Part shown: positions 52,537 through 63,967 of the stretch, one piece after another | Numbering within the stretch: the stretch's first letter is position 1 | How the letters are laid out: every line of letters starts with the position of its first letter | Translations under genes and position numbers: made by a program | DNA from: Mycoplasma sp. CSL7475-4 | GTDB lineage: Bacteria; Bacillota_I; Bacilli_A; Mycoplasmatales; Metamycoplasmataceae | DNA length: 64,000 nucleotides | NCBI RefSeq assembly: GCF_024834065.1 | Contig: NZ_JANUYA010000001.1 | Coordinates: 166,942 to 230,941 of the forward strand | Reading direction: 5' to 3' | Notes under the pieces: model-generated | Databases searched by the model: none | Told to the model about the DNA's origin: nothing | What the model saw: only the letters and a program-made list of their open reading frames with translations

Positions 52537-52884
52537 ATCATTTTCAGAATTAGTTAATTGCTCTTTTTCGTAAGTTCATTTACCGACTACAAACATTGCC
52601 ACTAGGACATAAAATATATTGAATAATATTAAACGATTATCATTCAACTCGAAGAAACGATATTTATAGTATTTTATTGCAAAAGGTATTGAAATCATGT
52701 GTAAAATGATTGATAAAATAACACAAACTACAATTGCAATTAGTAATCCATAACCCAGTTTGGGTTGAGCTTTTTTCAATACGTTTCCTGCTACTGAAAG
52801 ACCGATAAATATAGCAAAAGATGACAGAAAAAGAATTACCGAAATAATAAACAATGTATAAAAAGTATATTTATTTAATTTCAT
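52534..52884 (-). CDS. Hypothetical small membrane protein
   Basis: A 116-aa protein with three membrane helices (LFIISVILFLSSFAIFIGLS, LLIAIVVCVILSIILHMISI, LILFNIFYVLVAMFVVG) and a hydrophilic acidic tail (KEQLTNSEND). No family recognised. It lies 21 nt after frr on the same strand and probably belongs to the pyrH-frr transcript, though a short hairpin (GTGTG/CACAC) sits in the gap. Confidence 0.65.
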
Positions 52885-52905
52885 AATAAAAGTGTGTCAA
52901 ACACA

Positions 52906-53457
52906 CTATAAATTGGTTAATTCTTTTTCTTTTTGTGCAGTGATTTTGTTGATTAATTCAATTTTAGCATCTACATCTTTTTGAATAAGATCTTGAAAGC
53001 GTTTTTGTTCATCTTCACTTAATTCTTCATCAGCTTTGATTGCTTTCATTACTTCTTGACGAGTGTTTCTTACACCTACTTTTGCTTGTTCAGTAAATTT
53101 AGCTAAACTCTTAACCAACTCTTTTCTTCTTTCAGTGGTTAATGCTGGGAAAGTCAATCTAACTTGGTGTCCTTCATTGACTGGTGTTACACCTAAATTA
53201 GCGTGTAATATTGCTTTTTCGATTTCCTTAACAGAAGACACGTCAAAAGGCTTTATTAATAACTGCGCTGCCTCAGGAACTGAAATTGTTGCTAGTTCTT
53301 CAAGTGGAGTAGGAGTTCCATAGTAATCAACTTTAATTCCTTTAATTAATTGCGGGTTAGCTCTTCCGGTCGATATTTTTGATAATTCGAATTCATAGTG
53401 ATGAATAGCTTTTGTTGCACCTTCTTCTAGGGTCATTTGATACATTTCTAATTCCAT
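52906..53457 (-). CDS. frr: Ribosome recycling factor
   Basis: Splits post-termination ribosomes with EF-G. 183 aa. Seen: HHYEFELSKISTGRANPQLI (HYEFxLxxIRTGRA region), VDYYGTPTPLEELATISVPE, VRLTFPALTTERRKELVKS and KDVDAKIELINKITAQKEKE. ATG overlaps the pyrH stop by 1 nt (TAATG), the conserved pyrH-frr pair. Confidence 0.96.
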   Translation of the reverse strand: MELEMYQMTLEEGATKAIHHYEFELSKISTGRANPQLIKGIKVDYYGTPTPLEELATISVPEAAQLLIKPFDVSSVKEIEKAILHANLGVTPVNEGHQVRLTFPALTTERRKELVKSLAKFTEQAKVGVRNTRQEVMKAIKADEELSEDEQKRFQDLIQKDVDAKIELINKITAQKEKELTNL

Positions 53458-54173
53458 TATTTTGTTACCTCTGTTCTTTCTATAGTTCCTTCAATTGCTC
53501 TTAAAATAGCATTTTTTTCTTGAATGTCAAACACGATTAAGCCAATGTTGTTGTCTCTTGCCATTGATGTAGCTGTAAGGTCCATAACTTGTAATTTACG
53601 ATCTAAAATTTCGTCATAAGTTATGACATCAAACTTTTTAGCATCCGGATTAATTTTAGGATCAGATTCATAAATCCCTTTTACTCCGTTTTTACCCATC
53701 AAAATAACATCTGCACCTATTTCAGAAGCGCATAATGTTGCTGCTGTGTCAGTTGTGAAATAAGGTCTACCTGTTCCACCTCCAAAAATAACAACTTCGC
53801 CATTTTCAAGATATTTGATTGCTTTTTCGTTGATGTAATATTCTGCCACTCTTTGGTCAATATTTAGCGAAGATTGAACTCTAGCTTTTAAACCAGCTTC
53901 TTCAAAACCGCTTTGTAATGCTAACGCATTCATAATTGTTGCAATCATTCCTATGTAGTCTGCACGGTTTCGTGGTATACCATTTTTTTCGGCACTTGCA
54001 CCTCTTCAAAAGTTTCCACCACCGATAACAACACTAACTTGAATCCCTTTTTCAACTATTTGTTTTAATTGATTGGCAATGTTTTCAACTAATTCATAGT
54101 CAATTGCCAACGATTTAGATTTATTGGCTAGACCTTCGCCAGAAAGTTTAACCAGTATTCTTTTATATTTCAT
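53457..54173 (-). CDS. pyrH: Uridylate kinase
   Basis: UMP kinase of the amino-acid-kinase fold, 238 aa. Seen: RILVKLSGEGLANKSKSLAI, VSVVIGGGNFWRGASAEKNG, MIATIMNALALQSGFEEAGL, EVVIFGGGTGRPYFTTDTAA and ILMGKNGVKGIYESDP. An AGGAG lies about 10 nt before ATG at 54173. First of pyrH-frr. Confidence 0.96.
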
Positions 54174-54360
54174 CTGATTGATCTCCTACTAATAATTATT
54201 AATATTATAAATGTTTAATTAAAAATCAACATTAAAACTTAAATTTACGAACTAATTCAAGGTAAAACGGCAATAAAAATCGCTAAATTCTTGGGCAATT
54301 GGTTTAATTGAGTAAGATAATAATAAAGATAGTATAATTTAAAATACAATTTAGGTACTT

Positions 54361-55305
54361 ATGAATAAAAAAACAGTTTACGAAAGAATTATTCCAGGTA
54401 TTTTGCTGGCTATATTTTTATTAGGCAGTTTAATTCCTTTATCTATTTTCTCGGCACAATATTATGTGTCCAGAGTTTTTTCGTTTGTTTTTATAGCGAT
54501 TATTACTGCAATTTTAGTCTATGAATTTTTTAAATCGCAACGGATAAAATGGTATTGAGTAGTAACACTATCACTCATTGGGTTATCATTGGCGTTTATT
54601 CCCGTTCAAGAAATAACTCTAAGATGACTAAATCCTGCCACTGCGCAAGCGTTGTTTAAGCCCGAATTATTAGTTGAATATACGCGCATTATTGCGCTCG
54701 ATCCATTTACAATAATTGTTTGTTTAGTGTTATCAGTTTGTTTGTTATTGATTGATTCATTTACTCGTGTTTATTCTCATTTTTCTCAAGTTATTATTCG
54801 TGCATTAATAGCCTTTGTGACTCTATATTTATTGGCTATATTTTCAAAAGTTTTCCATTTATTTATTGTAATTTCTGGTCAATGAAAATATTGATTTAGT
54901 ATTAGTTTAATTGCTGCAGTTACTGATACATTTAGTTTTATTTTTGGTGTTTCATTCGGTCGCAAATTTATCAAAAAACCATTCACACCGACTATTTCGC
55001 CCAATAAATCGTGAGAAGGTTTTATTGGCGGTGTAATCAGTGGCGTAATCGCAACCTTTATTCTTGTCTACTCATTAGATTTGTTTGAAAATAATTATTT
55101 AAAAATTATTTTTGCTATTCTCGCTCCACTTTTTGCAGTGGTTGGTGATTTGTATTTTTCATTCATCAAACGCTCTAACGGTATTAAAGATTATTCTAAG
55201 ATATTACGTGGTCACGGTGGTATTTTAGACAGACTTGATAGTATTTGCTTTATAACTGTTTTAAGTTTTGTATTAATTTTATTTACCAATGTTAAATTAG
55301 CATAA
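54361..55305 (+). CDS. cdsA: Phosphatidate cytidylyltransferase
   Basis: Makes CDP-diacylglycerol for phospholipids. 314 aa integral membrane protein, about eight helices. It carries the full CDS signature near the end: SFIKRSNGIKDYSKILRGHG followed by GILDRLDS, and FTPTISPNKSWEGFIGG earlier. TATAAT sits about 25 nt upstream. Works downstream of PlsC (35428). Ends in a terminator shared with fba. Confidence 0.95.
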
Positions 55306-55335
55306 AAAAACCACTTGTTAAAAAGTGGTTTTTTA
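55303..55335. terminator. Bidirectional terminator between cdsA and fba
   Basis: AAAACCACTT/AAGTGGTTTT 10-bp stem with 6-nt loop; A run left, T run right. Stop codons of both genes adjoin or enter it. Confidence 0.92.
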
Positions 55336-56199
55336 TGCTTTGTTTTGTGAACCGAAGTCAATAATAATTTCTTTAACTTTATTTCGAATAGCGTTAATTC
55401 CATCTAAAAGAAATTTACGGACGTCAAAATTTTTAGCTATTAAATCTTTATCTGACTTAATAAAATCTCTGACTGCTTTATGAAAAACTATCTGAAGTTC
55501 AGTATTGACATTGATTTTGGCTATTCCTAACGATATAGCGCGTTTAGTTTGCTCGAATGGTATTCCAGATCCACCGTGTAAAACCAAAGGTATATTACAA
55601 ATATTTTTTAAATCTTGTAATAAATTGAAATTTAAACCAGTTCAATTCGAAGGGTATTTACCATGAACATTACCGATACCGGCTGCTAACATATCAATAC
55701 CTAATTCAGTAATTCTTTTTGCCTCATCAATATTGGTTAATTCACCGTTACTGATAACTCCATCTTCTTCACCACCGATTGTTCCCACTTCAGCTTCGAC
55801 AGTTACATCAAATTTTTTCGCATATTCAACAACTTCTTTTGTATATGCTAAGTTTTTTTCTAAGTCTAAAGCTGAACCATCAAACATCACTGAAGTAAAA
55901 CCAGCATCAATTGCTTTTAAACAACCTTCTTTTGTTCCATGGTCTAAATGAAGCGAAACGGGGACGGTTATATTTAAGTCGCGCAATAAGCCTTTCACCA
56001 TCCCAACAACACTGTGATATCCACCAATATATTTGATTGCAGATTCACTAACTCCTAAAATTATTGGTGATTGCATTTCTTGGGCTGCTAAAAGAGTACT
56101 TTTTGTTCATTCAGTATTATTGATATTGATGTGCGGAATAGAATATTGATTGGCGTAAGCTTTCAGTATCATTTCCTTTGAATTTACTAAATTTGACAT
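55333..56199 (-). CDS. fba: Class II fructose-bisphosphate aldolase
   Basis: Glycolytic zinc aldolase, 288 aa. Zinc and catalytic regions: VSLHLDHGTKEGCLKAIDAG (HLDH), EAEVGTIGGEEDG, AAGIGNVHGKYPSN (His) and LVLHGGSGIPFEQTK (His), with KINVNTELQ for phosphate. Two TGA are Trp. It begins 1 nt after the rpoE stop; this rpoE-fba neighbourhood is also known in Mycoplasma genitalium (MG022-MG023). Confidence 0.96.
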
Positions 56200-56200
56200 A

Positions 56201-56464
56201 TTAAATTGTGAAGCCAGGTCTGATTGACCATTGTCCCTTTGAGTTTCTAATAAAGTTTGAATCAACAGTTAATAAACGGTACAATTCACCTAGTTTATTT
56301 ACTCTTATGACACTATAATCTTTACCACTTTCAGAAGCTAAAATTTCTCACTTAGTTTTTAGTTCTGCTTCAACTTTATCGAATAAAAAATTGTATTCAA
56401 CAAAGTTACCATTTTTGCATTCGTTGAATGCTATTTCTGATACAACATCTAACATTGTTTTCAT
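56201..56464 (-). CDS. rpoE: RNA polymerase delta subunit (short RpoE)
   Basis: An 87-aa protein matching the HARE-HTH domain of the Firmicutes delta subunit: MLDVVSEIAFNECKNGNFVE, then the signature LYRLLTVDSNFIRNSKGQWS and IRPGF. The long acidic C-terminal tail of typical delta is absent; the gene stops just after the folded domain. Two TGA are Trp. Strong TTGGAGGTC site. Position directly before fba supports the call. It would modulate promoter open-complex stability and recycling. Confidence 0.8.
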
Positions 56465-56571
56465 AAAGACCTCCAATAGTTTTTTATTTTATAATGTTAA
56501 TTATATTATCAATTTTATATTCAATAAAACACAATATAGAATATAAGATTAATTTTTAAATTTTAATTATT

Positions 56572-56597
56572 TAAAATTGCAGTTTAGCTGCAATTTA
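56572..56597 (-). terminator. Terminator-like hairpin after the first tail-anchored gene
   Basis: AAATTGCAG/CTGCAATTT 9-bp stem with 5-nt loop, followed on the minus strand by TTTTAAAT; T run imperfect. Confidence 0.65.
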
Positions 56598-56606
56598 AAT
56601 AATTAA

Positions 56607-57572
56607 TTATAAGAATCAAGGAATTGAGAATAGACCTGCAATGTGTAAACTTAGAAGTATAATCATAATCACTGAAATTACAATGATAATTCCTAAAATT
56701 CAGTAAATTAGTTTAGATCATTCAGTTCTTTCAACTAAATGTCTGTGAATTTTACGCTGTGGCAGAGCAGTTAATTCTTCTTTTTTAGTTTCTAATTGAG
56801 CAACTTGTTCTTCTTCAACTACTGGTTTTTTAAAGCCAGTTAATAATTGTGAAAATTCTCTCGATTCTCTATCGTTTTCTTTATCACGAACTACATATTT
56901 AGCCAAGACATTTTCATCTTGTCATTCGATTGAAGTAACAACTAAATTATATTTAAATCTATTTTTAACTTCTTGTAACTGAACATCTTTTGCAAATTTT
57001 TCTTCTGGGTTTTCAACGTATAGTTCAAAGCCGCTAGCTATTTGATCTAATTCGCTAACTTTTCCACACATTTCGCTTTCACATTCGCATGCATCTTCTG
57101 TTTCAGGGTTTTTTTCTTCTTCAACAACAACTTCTTCTGTGCTGTCTTCAGTTAGTATTTCTTCAGTTTCATCTAAATCAATAATTTGAGTTGGTTCTTG
57201 ATCAACTGAAACTTCTCTTTTATTCTTTTTAGTTTTAGGAGCAACATCAACAAGTTGTTCTTTATTAATGAATTCAATTACGTCTTCATCTTTAACTTGC
57301 GATTGGTTAATAACTTCTAGAATTTGTGCTGTTCTTTGTGGAGTAGCAGAACCTCTAAAAGCTCCGTTTTGGTGGAATCAAACTCTTGAGTTTCCTTCTA
57401 ATTCGAAAGCAACTCTATTAAATTCGTCAACACCTTCTTTGAAGGTTTTGAAGTTTTGCAATTTTGCTATTTTTGCTCTTTTAAGGTTGAAAGAAATTAC
57501 TCTTTTACCATCAACTTCATCGTATTTTTCAGACAAATAAAATCTGTTTAATTTTGGTTTTTTGTTTGTCAT
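56607..57572 (-). CDS. Hypothetical tail-anchored protein, paralog of the next gene
   Basis: A 321-aa protein: an N-terminal ~110-residue domain (KRVISFNLKRAKIAKLQNFK to SRVWFHQNGAFRGSATPQ), a long acidic middle region (EEVVVEEEKNPETEDA, with CECESEMC), a second soluble part, and one C-terminal membrane helix (LIYWILGIIIVISVIMIILL) ending IPWFL. ATG 57572 has AAAGGATGAA; an ATG at 57593 lacks such a site. Its N-domain resembles that of the gene at 57681. Function unknown. Confidence 0.75.
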
Positions 57573-57680
57573 TTCATCCTTTCCATTATTCATTATGAGT
57601 AAATAACTGTGTGTAACGCTCTAAATGCTTTACTTAATTTAAATTTCAATAATTAATATTTTTTGGCGCCTTGTAAATAA

Positions 57681-58121
57681 TTAATTAGTTGGTAAATCTA
57701 AATAAATTTTTGTTGTTAACGCTAGAACAATAATGAATAAAACGATCGCAACTATGAATAGCAATGAAACATTTTTTCATCTTGGATCTAGAAATACTAA
57801 TTCGTGATCATCGTGTAATAATTTGTTTTCGATGATGTATGAAAGAGCATTACCTGCTTCAACATTTTCTTTTTTAACTTTTGCTAAAACATCTTTAAAT
57901 TCATTTAAAGATAAACTTCCGACGAATTTTTTGTTTTTTACAACCCAGATTCTTGATTCTTGTTCGTTACCAAGAGATAATTCTTCGACAGTTGAAGTTA
58001 AATCATCAAGGTTAGAAAACCCAGTTTTTTCTCCTGTTTGGGCGATTTCAAGATTGAATTTTTCAGAATCTTTACTTTTGTCTTCAGAAATAAAAAATTT
58101 AAATAATTTTAATGAGCTCAT
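57681..58121 (-). CDS. Hypothetical tail-anchored protein
   Basis: A 146-aa protein with one ~110-residue soluble domain and a C-terminal membrane helix (VSLLFIVAIVLFIIVLALTT). The domain aligns by eye with the start of the downstream gene: SRIWVVKNKKFVGSLSLNEF here versus SRVWFHQNGAFRGSATPQRT there, then VLAKVKKENVEAGNALSYII versus ILEVINQSQVKDEDVIEFIN. ATG 58121 has AAAGGAAATA. Both are probably co-transcribed (108-nt gap). No family recognised. Confidence 0.75.
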
Positions 58122-58310
58122 ATTATTTCCTTTCTGTATTTTATTTTTAATTTAATGTTTGAATTATACCAAATATTAATTATTAATTTTTGATTTTTAT
58201 ATATAAAAAGACTGAAAAAATACTGAAATTGACTCAGCACTTTTCAAAAATAAAGTCTTATTTTTTTCTTTTGTCTTTGTGTTTTTTGTTTATAATTCTT
58301 ATGCAAATAT

Positions 58311-58387
58311 GGCGAATGTGGTGAAGCGATTAACACAGCGGGTTGTGGTCCCGTCATGCGCGGGTTTGAATCCCGTCATTCGCCCCA
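58311..58387 (+). tRNA. trnH: tRNA-His (GTG)
   Basis: Complete cloverleaf: acceptor GCGAATG/CATTCGC with the extra G at -1 facing C73, which is specific to tRNA-His, anticodon loop TTGTGGT (GTG), TψC arm GGGTTTGAATCCC and encoded CCA. TATAAT at 58291-58296 lies just upstream. Confidence 0.97.
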
Positions 58388-58456
58388 TTTTTTTTATACT
58401 TTTTTTGACTTATTAGTATTTGACAACATCTCGGTTCATAATTTATAATATTTAAT

Positions 58457-58834
58457 ATGAAGTTTCTTGAGCATGAAATAAAAAAATCAAAGTTTTATAG
58501 TGTTTGTTTACCTATTAATTCAAAAGAAGAAGTTAAAGCGATTAATGCAGAATTATGAAAAAAATTCAAAAAAGCAACACACATATGTTATGGATATTCT
58601 TTTTTGAATGAGGGGATAATAAATGCTGGTTTTGATGATGACGGCGAACCAAAAGGAACTGCCGGCAAACCTATTAGGGATTTACTTATAAAAACAAGTA
58701 CTCAAAATTTAGTAATTTTTGTGGTTAGATATTTTGGTGGCATCAAGCTAGGCGCTGGTGGTCTAGGCAAAGCATATACAAAATCAGCTTCGCAAGCACT
58801 CAATGATTTTAAAAAGGAGAATGTATCATGATAG
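58457..58834 (+). CDS. yigZ: YigZ/IMPACT-family protein
   Basis: A 125-aa protein matching the N-terminal UPF0029 domain: MKFLEHEIKKSKFYSVCLPI, ATHICYGYSFLNEG, DDDGEPKGTAGKPIRDLLIK and VVRYFGGIKLGAGGLGKAYT. The usual C-terminal domain (DUF1949) is missing. TGA near the end is Trp and the stop is TAG at 58834, overlapping coaE by 7 nt. TATAAT lies 7 nt before ATG. Linked to translation or RNA binding in other species. Confidence 0.9.
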
Positions 58835-59400
58835 CTGTAATCGGAAAAATCGGAGTTGGCAAATCAACTTTTCTAAAAAATTGTGGCTTAGAAGCTTCAA
58901 AAATTTTCTTTGCTGATGAATTTGTGGAACAAGAATATAAAAAAAGAGGCAAAATTTATCAAGAAATTAAATTGAAAATCGGTGAATTTTTATTAGAAAA
59001 TGATCATGTTTCAAAAAACAAAATTCGTGAGTGATTAAACGAAAATAACACTAATATAGACATATTAGAAAAAGTCGTATTTCCTGTTATTTTTGATGAG
59101 CTAAAAAATGGGAATTATGAGATTGTAGAGATACCTGTTTTATATAATGAAAATATTAATTTTTTACCTTTGTTTTCTCTAATTTTATGCTTATCAACAA
59201 ATGAGAAAAATCGCCAAAAAAATTTAATAAAACGCGGTGTGAATAAATTAACGATTAAAGCATTAGATGCAAAAAACGACCCAAAAATAGCCAAAAAAGC
59301 ACTTTTTGGTAAGATAACGATTGTGGATATCTATGCTGACAACTTTACATCAACTCCACAAAATAAAAAAAATATCGATTTACTTAAGACAATAATCTAA
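58828..59400 (+). CDS. coaE: Dephospho-CoA kinase
   Basis: Last step of CoA synthesis, 190 aa. P-loop MIAVIGKIGVGKSTFLKNCG, FFADEFVEQEY (CoaE ADxxxxxL region, altered), VVFPVIFDELKNG (usual HPxV/I region, altered) and KNRQKNLIKRGVNK (lid). Divergent but recognisable. AAGGAG sits inside yigZ. CoA made here supplies AcpS at 36181. Ends at an intrinsic terminator. Confidence 0.87.
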
Positions 59401-59412
59401 AATGATTATACC

Positions 59413-59438
59413 TATGCCGAATCAGGCGCATTTTTTTA
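59413..59438 (+). terminator. Intrinsic terminator of yigZ-coaE
   Basis: ATGCC and GGCGCAT arms with one bulge and T7 run, 12 nt after the coaE stop; a frame through it could be misread as the dnaB start. Confidence 0.7.
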
Positions 59439-59452
59439 GAAAGGTAAATCAT

Positions 59453-60409
59453 ATGAAAAAAGATATTTATCCATATTTTATTGCTGAAAGTCCATCGATT
59501 ATTGGCGGCGAGGATTTGAAAAATCTTCGTAAATTTTATGCACCTATTTTAGGTGCTAATGCAATTGTTTTGTATGAATATTTACGTGATTTAGCGATCG
59601 AGAAAAACAATAGCGAAGGATTTCATGATTACGACAACATAACCTATATGTTAAAAATGGATCTAAAAGAGTTAAATGAAGCTAGATTTTTATTAGAATC
59701 TGTTTCCTTAATATCAACATATATTGATGAATTAAAACGAAAAACATTATTTATTGTAGAAAAACCCCTAGATAGCAAAGGTTTAAAACAAAATATTTTT
59801 CTAGCTAATAAATTGGTAAAAATTATTGGTTTTGATAATTACAATCGAATCATAGGCAAAGAAAATAAAAGTATTTTACGTGTTGAATATCTTGAGGATG
59901 CTTCAACACGATTTGATGAAATGTTTGACATTGATACTTTAGACCTAAACTTGAACAAAGATCAAGATGACGAACAACAAAAACGCCCAGATACAACCGC
60001 AAATGATATCCAAGTTAAATTGGATTTAAATAACTTTAACTATTCGAACGTTTACGAAGCTATTTTAAAAACTAGTTCAGTATCGTTTTTCAGTCAAATT
60101 CAAGGTCAAATACCTACTAAAAACATTATCGATTTAATTAATGAAGCTAATAAAATAGGTTTTGACGACCAATGTGTTAATTTAATTTTTTATTATGCTA
60201 ACGAAATGAATGGTTACATTAATTACAATTATGTAAGAAAAATAATCAAAGATCTAGCTAACAAAAATATAATTTATTTTGAACCGTTAGAGATATACAT
60301 CGACACTTTAATTCGTGAAAAGAAAAAAATGTTGGTTACTAAAAAAGATCTTTTCAAAGCATCATATATTGAATCATTAAATGAAGGTGAAAAAGTATAT
60401 AACGGGTAA
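59453..60409 (+). CDS. dnaB: Replication initiation/membrane attachment protein DnaB
   Basis: Firmicutes-type DnaB (DnaD/DnaB family) of the primosome, 318 aa. N-terminal winged helix (IYPYFIAESPSIIGGEDLKN, FYAPILGANAIVLYEYLRDL) and C-terminal DDBH region (LINEANKIGFDDQCVNLIFY, YNYVRKIIKDLANKNI, the YxxxI-like motif). I choose ATG 59453 with AGAAAGGTAA; an upstream in-frame ATG (59402) lies before a terminator hairpin. The next gene, dnaI, is 3 nt away. Confidence 0.9.
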   Translation: MKKDIYPYFIAESPSIIGGEDLKNLRKFYAPILGANAIVLYEYLRDLAIEKNNSEGFHDYDNITYMLKMDLKELNEARFLLESVSLISTYIDELKRKTLFIVEKPLDSKGLKQNIFLANKLVKIIGFDNYNRIIGKENKSILRVEYLEDASTRFDEMFDIDTLDLNLNKDQDDEQQKRPDTTANDIQVKLDLNNFNYSNVYEAILKTSSVSFFSQIQGQIPTKNIIDLINEANKIGFDDQCVNLIFYYANEMNGYINYNYVRKIIKDLANKNIIYFEPLEIYIDTLIREKKKMLVTKKDLFKASYIESLNEGEKVYNG

Positions 60410-60412
60410 AAT

Positions 60413-61285
60413 ATGGCAAAAAATCTAGATATCGATAAATATGTCTTTGATAATGATCAATTTAAAAAACATGTTGATAATTTAGTTAGAAGTTCTTTGA
60501 AATTACAAGTGGTTTTGCACCAAAATAAAGTTACAAAAGAAGAATTTTTAGATAATTTAGTTAAGTTTGTGGATTTAAGAGAATATTTAGAAAACCCTGA
60601 TAATTGTCTTTTTGGTTATGAAATATTTCGTGATGATGAAAAAAAATTAATTTTTAAAAAAGTTCCCGCAACCAAAAAAATTGCAGAGTTGATGAATATC
60701 CAAAATAATCTTTGATTAAGTGATATTTCTAATATTAATAAAGATTTAAGATTAGGTCAAGTCAGTCTTATTTCCAGCAAACAAGATGAATTGGAAAAAA
60801 GAATGAATATGATCAAAGAAACCTTTGCTGAACACAAAAATATTTCTCTTAAAGGTGTCTTTGCGGTTAACAATGATGTTTTGCATAGCTCGAAATTAGC
60901 TCAAGCGTTAGCAAATGAGTTTGCAATATCAAACATCACAACGGTCTATATTAAAACACAGGACTTATTTAAAAAATTAAGATCAGGTTTCAATGATGGA
61001 CAAAACCAAAATGCGCAAATTTTATCCATTTTGGAGCGAGCTGATATCGTAATTTTTGATGAGTTGGGCAATGAATCGGCCAATTCTTGATTCCTATTTG
61101 AAGTGATTTCGCAAATATTGTCAAAACGTGTTGTTTCCAATAAAATATCTATATTTTTCAGTAATTTATCAATAAAACAATTGTCAAATTACTACGAAAA
61201 CCACCGTACTTTAGCAGATGAAAAACACAAAACATTGACTCTTATTCAAAAAATACAAGAGTCAACTATTGAAATTAATTTTTAA
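60413..61285 (+). CDS. dnaI: Primosomal protein DnaI (helicase loader) with lost Walker A
   Basis: AAA+ loader of the replicative helicase, 290 aa. N-terminal domain ~110 residues, then the ATPase: ISLKGVFAVNNDVLHSSKLA where the family has G-x4-GK-S/T, so the P-loop lysine is gone. Walker B is kept (RADIVIFDELGNES), as are ISIFFSNLSIKQLSNYYEN (sensor 1 Asn) and the end KTLTLIQKIQ. Two TGA are Trp. Position after dnaB supports the call. ATP hydrolysis is doubtful. Confidence 0.88.
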
Positions 61286-61313
61286 CTTTATTTAATGATT
61301 TAAAACAGATAAT

Positions 61314-62812
<1,499 letters not shown>

Positions 62813-62975
62813 TTTCGCCTCCTAATTTAAATAAATAAAGTGATAAAGTAATTTTACTAAAATTTATAAATTTTTAGTTTAAAAATGAATTAATGAGTAG
62901 CGTTTAAAACAAAATTTTAATAAAGTTTAATTATTTTTTTATTTTTTTCGGAAAAAGTATTAAAATTATTTTAAT

Positions 62976-63052
62976 GGTCGCGTAGCTCAGCAGGATAGAG
63001 CACAAGCCTTCTAAGCTTGTTGTCAGAGGTTCGAATCCTCTCGTGATCGCCA
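62976..63052 (+). tRNA. trnR: tRNA-Arg (TCT)
   Basis: Cloverleaf with acceptor GGTCGCG/CGTGATC (two G-T pairs), D arm GCTC/GAGC, anticodon loop CTTCTAA (TCT), TψC arm AGAGGTTCGAATCCTCT, N73 G and encoded CCA. A T run follows as terminator. Confidence 0.96.
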
Positions 63053-63093
63053 TTTTTTTATACTTTTTTTGATTATTAATCTATTTATTTGCA

Positions 63094-63130
63094 TAAAAAA
63101 CTAAAGTTGGTTTTGTCAACTTTAGTTTTT
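63094..63130 (-). terminator. Intrinsic terminator of the BI-1-like gene
   Basis: AAAAACTAAAGTTG/CAACTTTAGTTTTT 14-bp perfect stem with 7-nt loop; the stop codon of the minus-strand gene is in the stem. Confidence 0.93.
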
Positions 63131-63841
63131 GAATAATTCTGATATATATACCACTGCATAAATGAAATCTCATGCTAATTTGTAGCCGAAGTACATACTT
63201 CACTTGATTAATTCCGCATTTGATTGTGCGTCAGGAGATAAATTTTTATAATTATGATTAAATTTAATGATTATTATTCAATCTATTCCCATATAAATTA
63301 CTGTTAATAAAAATCCAAAAGCACTTACAAGGGTAAAAATTAATTTGCCTGAACTAAATCAAGACACAATCACTAAAATTATGAAGGTTACCAAAACAAA
63401 CATTGAAATTGGTAAAAGTTTATTTAGTTTAATTAAATTGTAATAAGCCAATACTCCCATCAATAACATTGCTGCTGCTGGAATAAAGAATATAGCGATT
63501 AATTTAATAAGGTCTTGAGAAGGTTTAGAGAAATAAAATACATAGCTAAGCACAAAATAACCGACTAAGAACATAGATATTGATGCCAGCGGACCTAAAA
63601 CATAGGCTTTCATTTTTGGACCAACTAGCATTATTACCATAACTAAAATGAAATTAATTATTGATCCGGTTAATAAAAACGCAAATGAAAAGATGCTTTG
63701 GGGCAGGTATTTAACGGTTGTGGTGAATGTAATAGCACCAATTATTGCAAAAATTAAGCCAATTGCAAAGGTTAATAGTGAACCGGCGATAATTCTATTG
63801 CCGCCACTTGCCCGAGTTTTAAAATTGTTTTTTATATTCAT
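63122..63841 (-). CDS. Bax-inhibitor-1-like membrane protein (MAG0110-type)
   Basis: A 239-aa protein with seven membrane helices (IAGSLLTFAIGLIFAIIGAI, FSFAFLLTGSIINFILVMVI, LGPLASISMFLVGYFVLSYV, AIFFIPAAAMLLMGVLAYY, ISMFVLVTFIILVIVS, FTLVSAFGFLLTVIYMGIDW, and a last one near IYAVVYISELF). The YMGIDW / amphipathic / final helix pattern resembles the BI-1/YccA group as seen in mycoplasma MAG0110 proteins. TATAAT (63848-63853) is 6 nt before ATG 63841, so a longer upstream start is unlikely. Confidence 0.7.
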
Positions 63842-63877
63842 AAAAAAATTATAGCATATAAAAATAAAAAAATTGTC

Positions 63878-63932
63878 ATGTAAGAAACAAAAATGTCCTC
63901 GTAGTATAAGAAACAAAAAAAGCCTTTTTGAT
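63878..63932. repeat. Repeated TAAGAAACAAAAA motif near the right edge
   Basis: GTAAGAAACAAAAATG and GTATAAGAAACAAAAAAAG occur 30 nt apart, unlike any other intergenic sequence here. They precede an ORF start at 63968 and could be terminal repeats of an insertion sequence; the rest is outside the window. Confidence 0.4.
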
Positions 63933-63967
63933 AATATTTTATTGTGATTTAAATGACAATGATATTT

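Noticed and set aside
59402..59452. Longer dnaB start at 59402
   Set aside because: It runs through the coaE terminator hairpin; ATG 59453 has a good ribosome binding site and the family-like start.
63842..63916. Upstream extension of the BI-1-like gene to 63916
   Set aside because: The extension crosses a TATAAT box placed 6 nt before ATG 63841 and shows no conserved residues.
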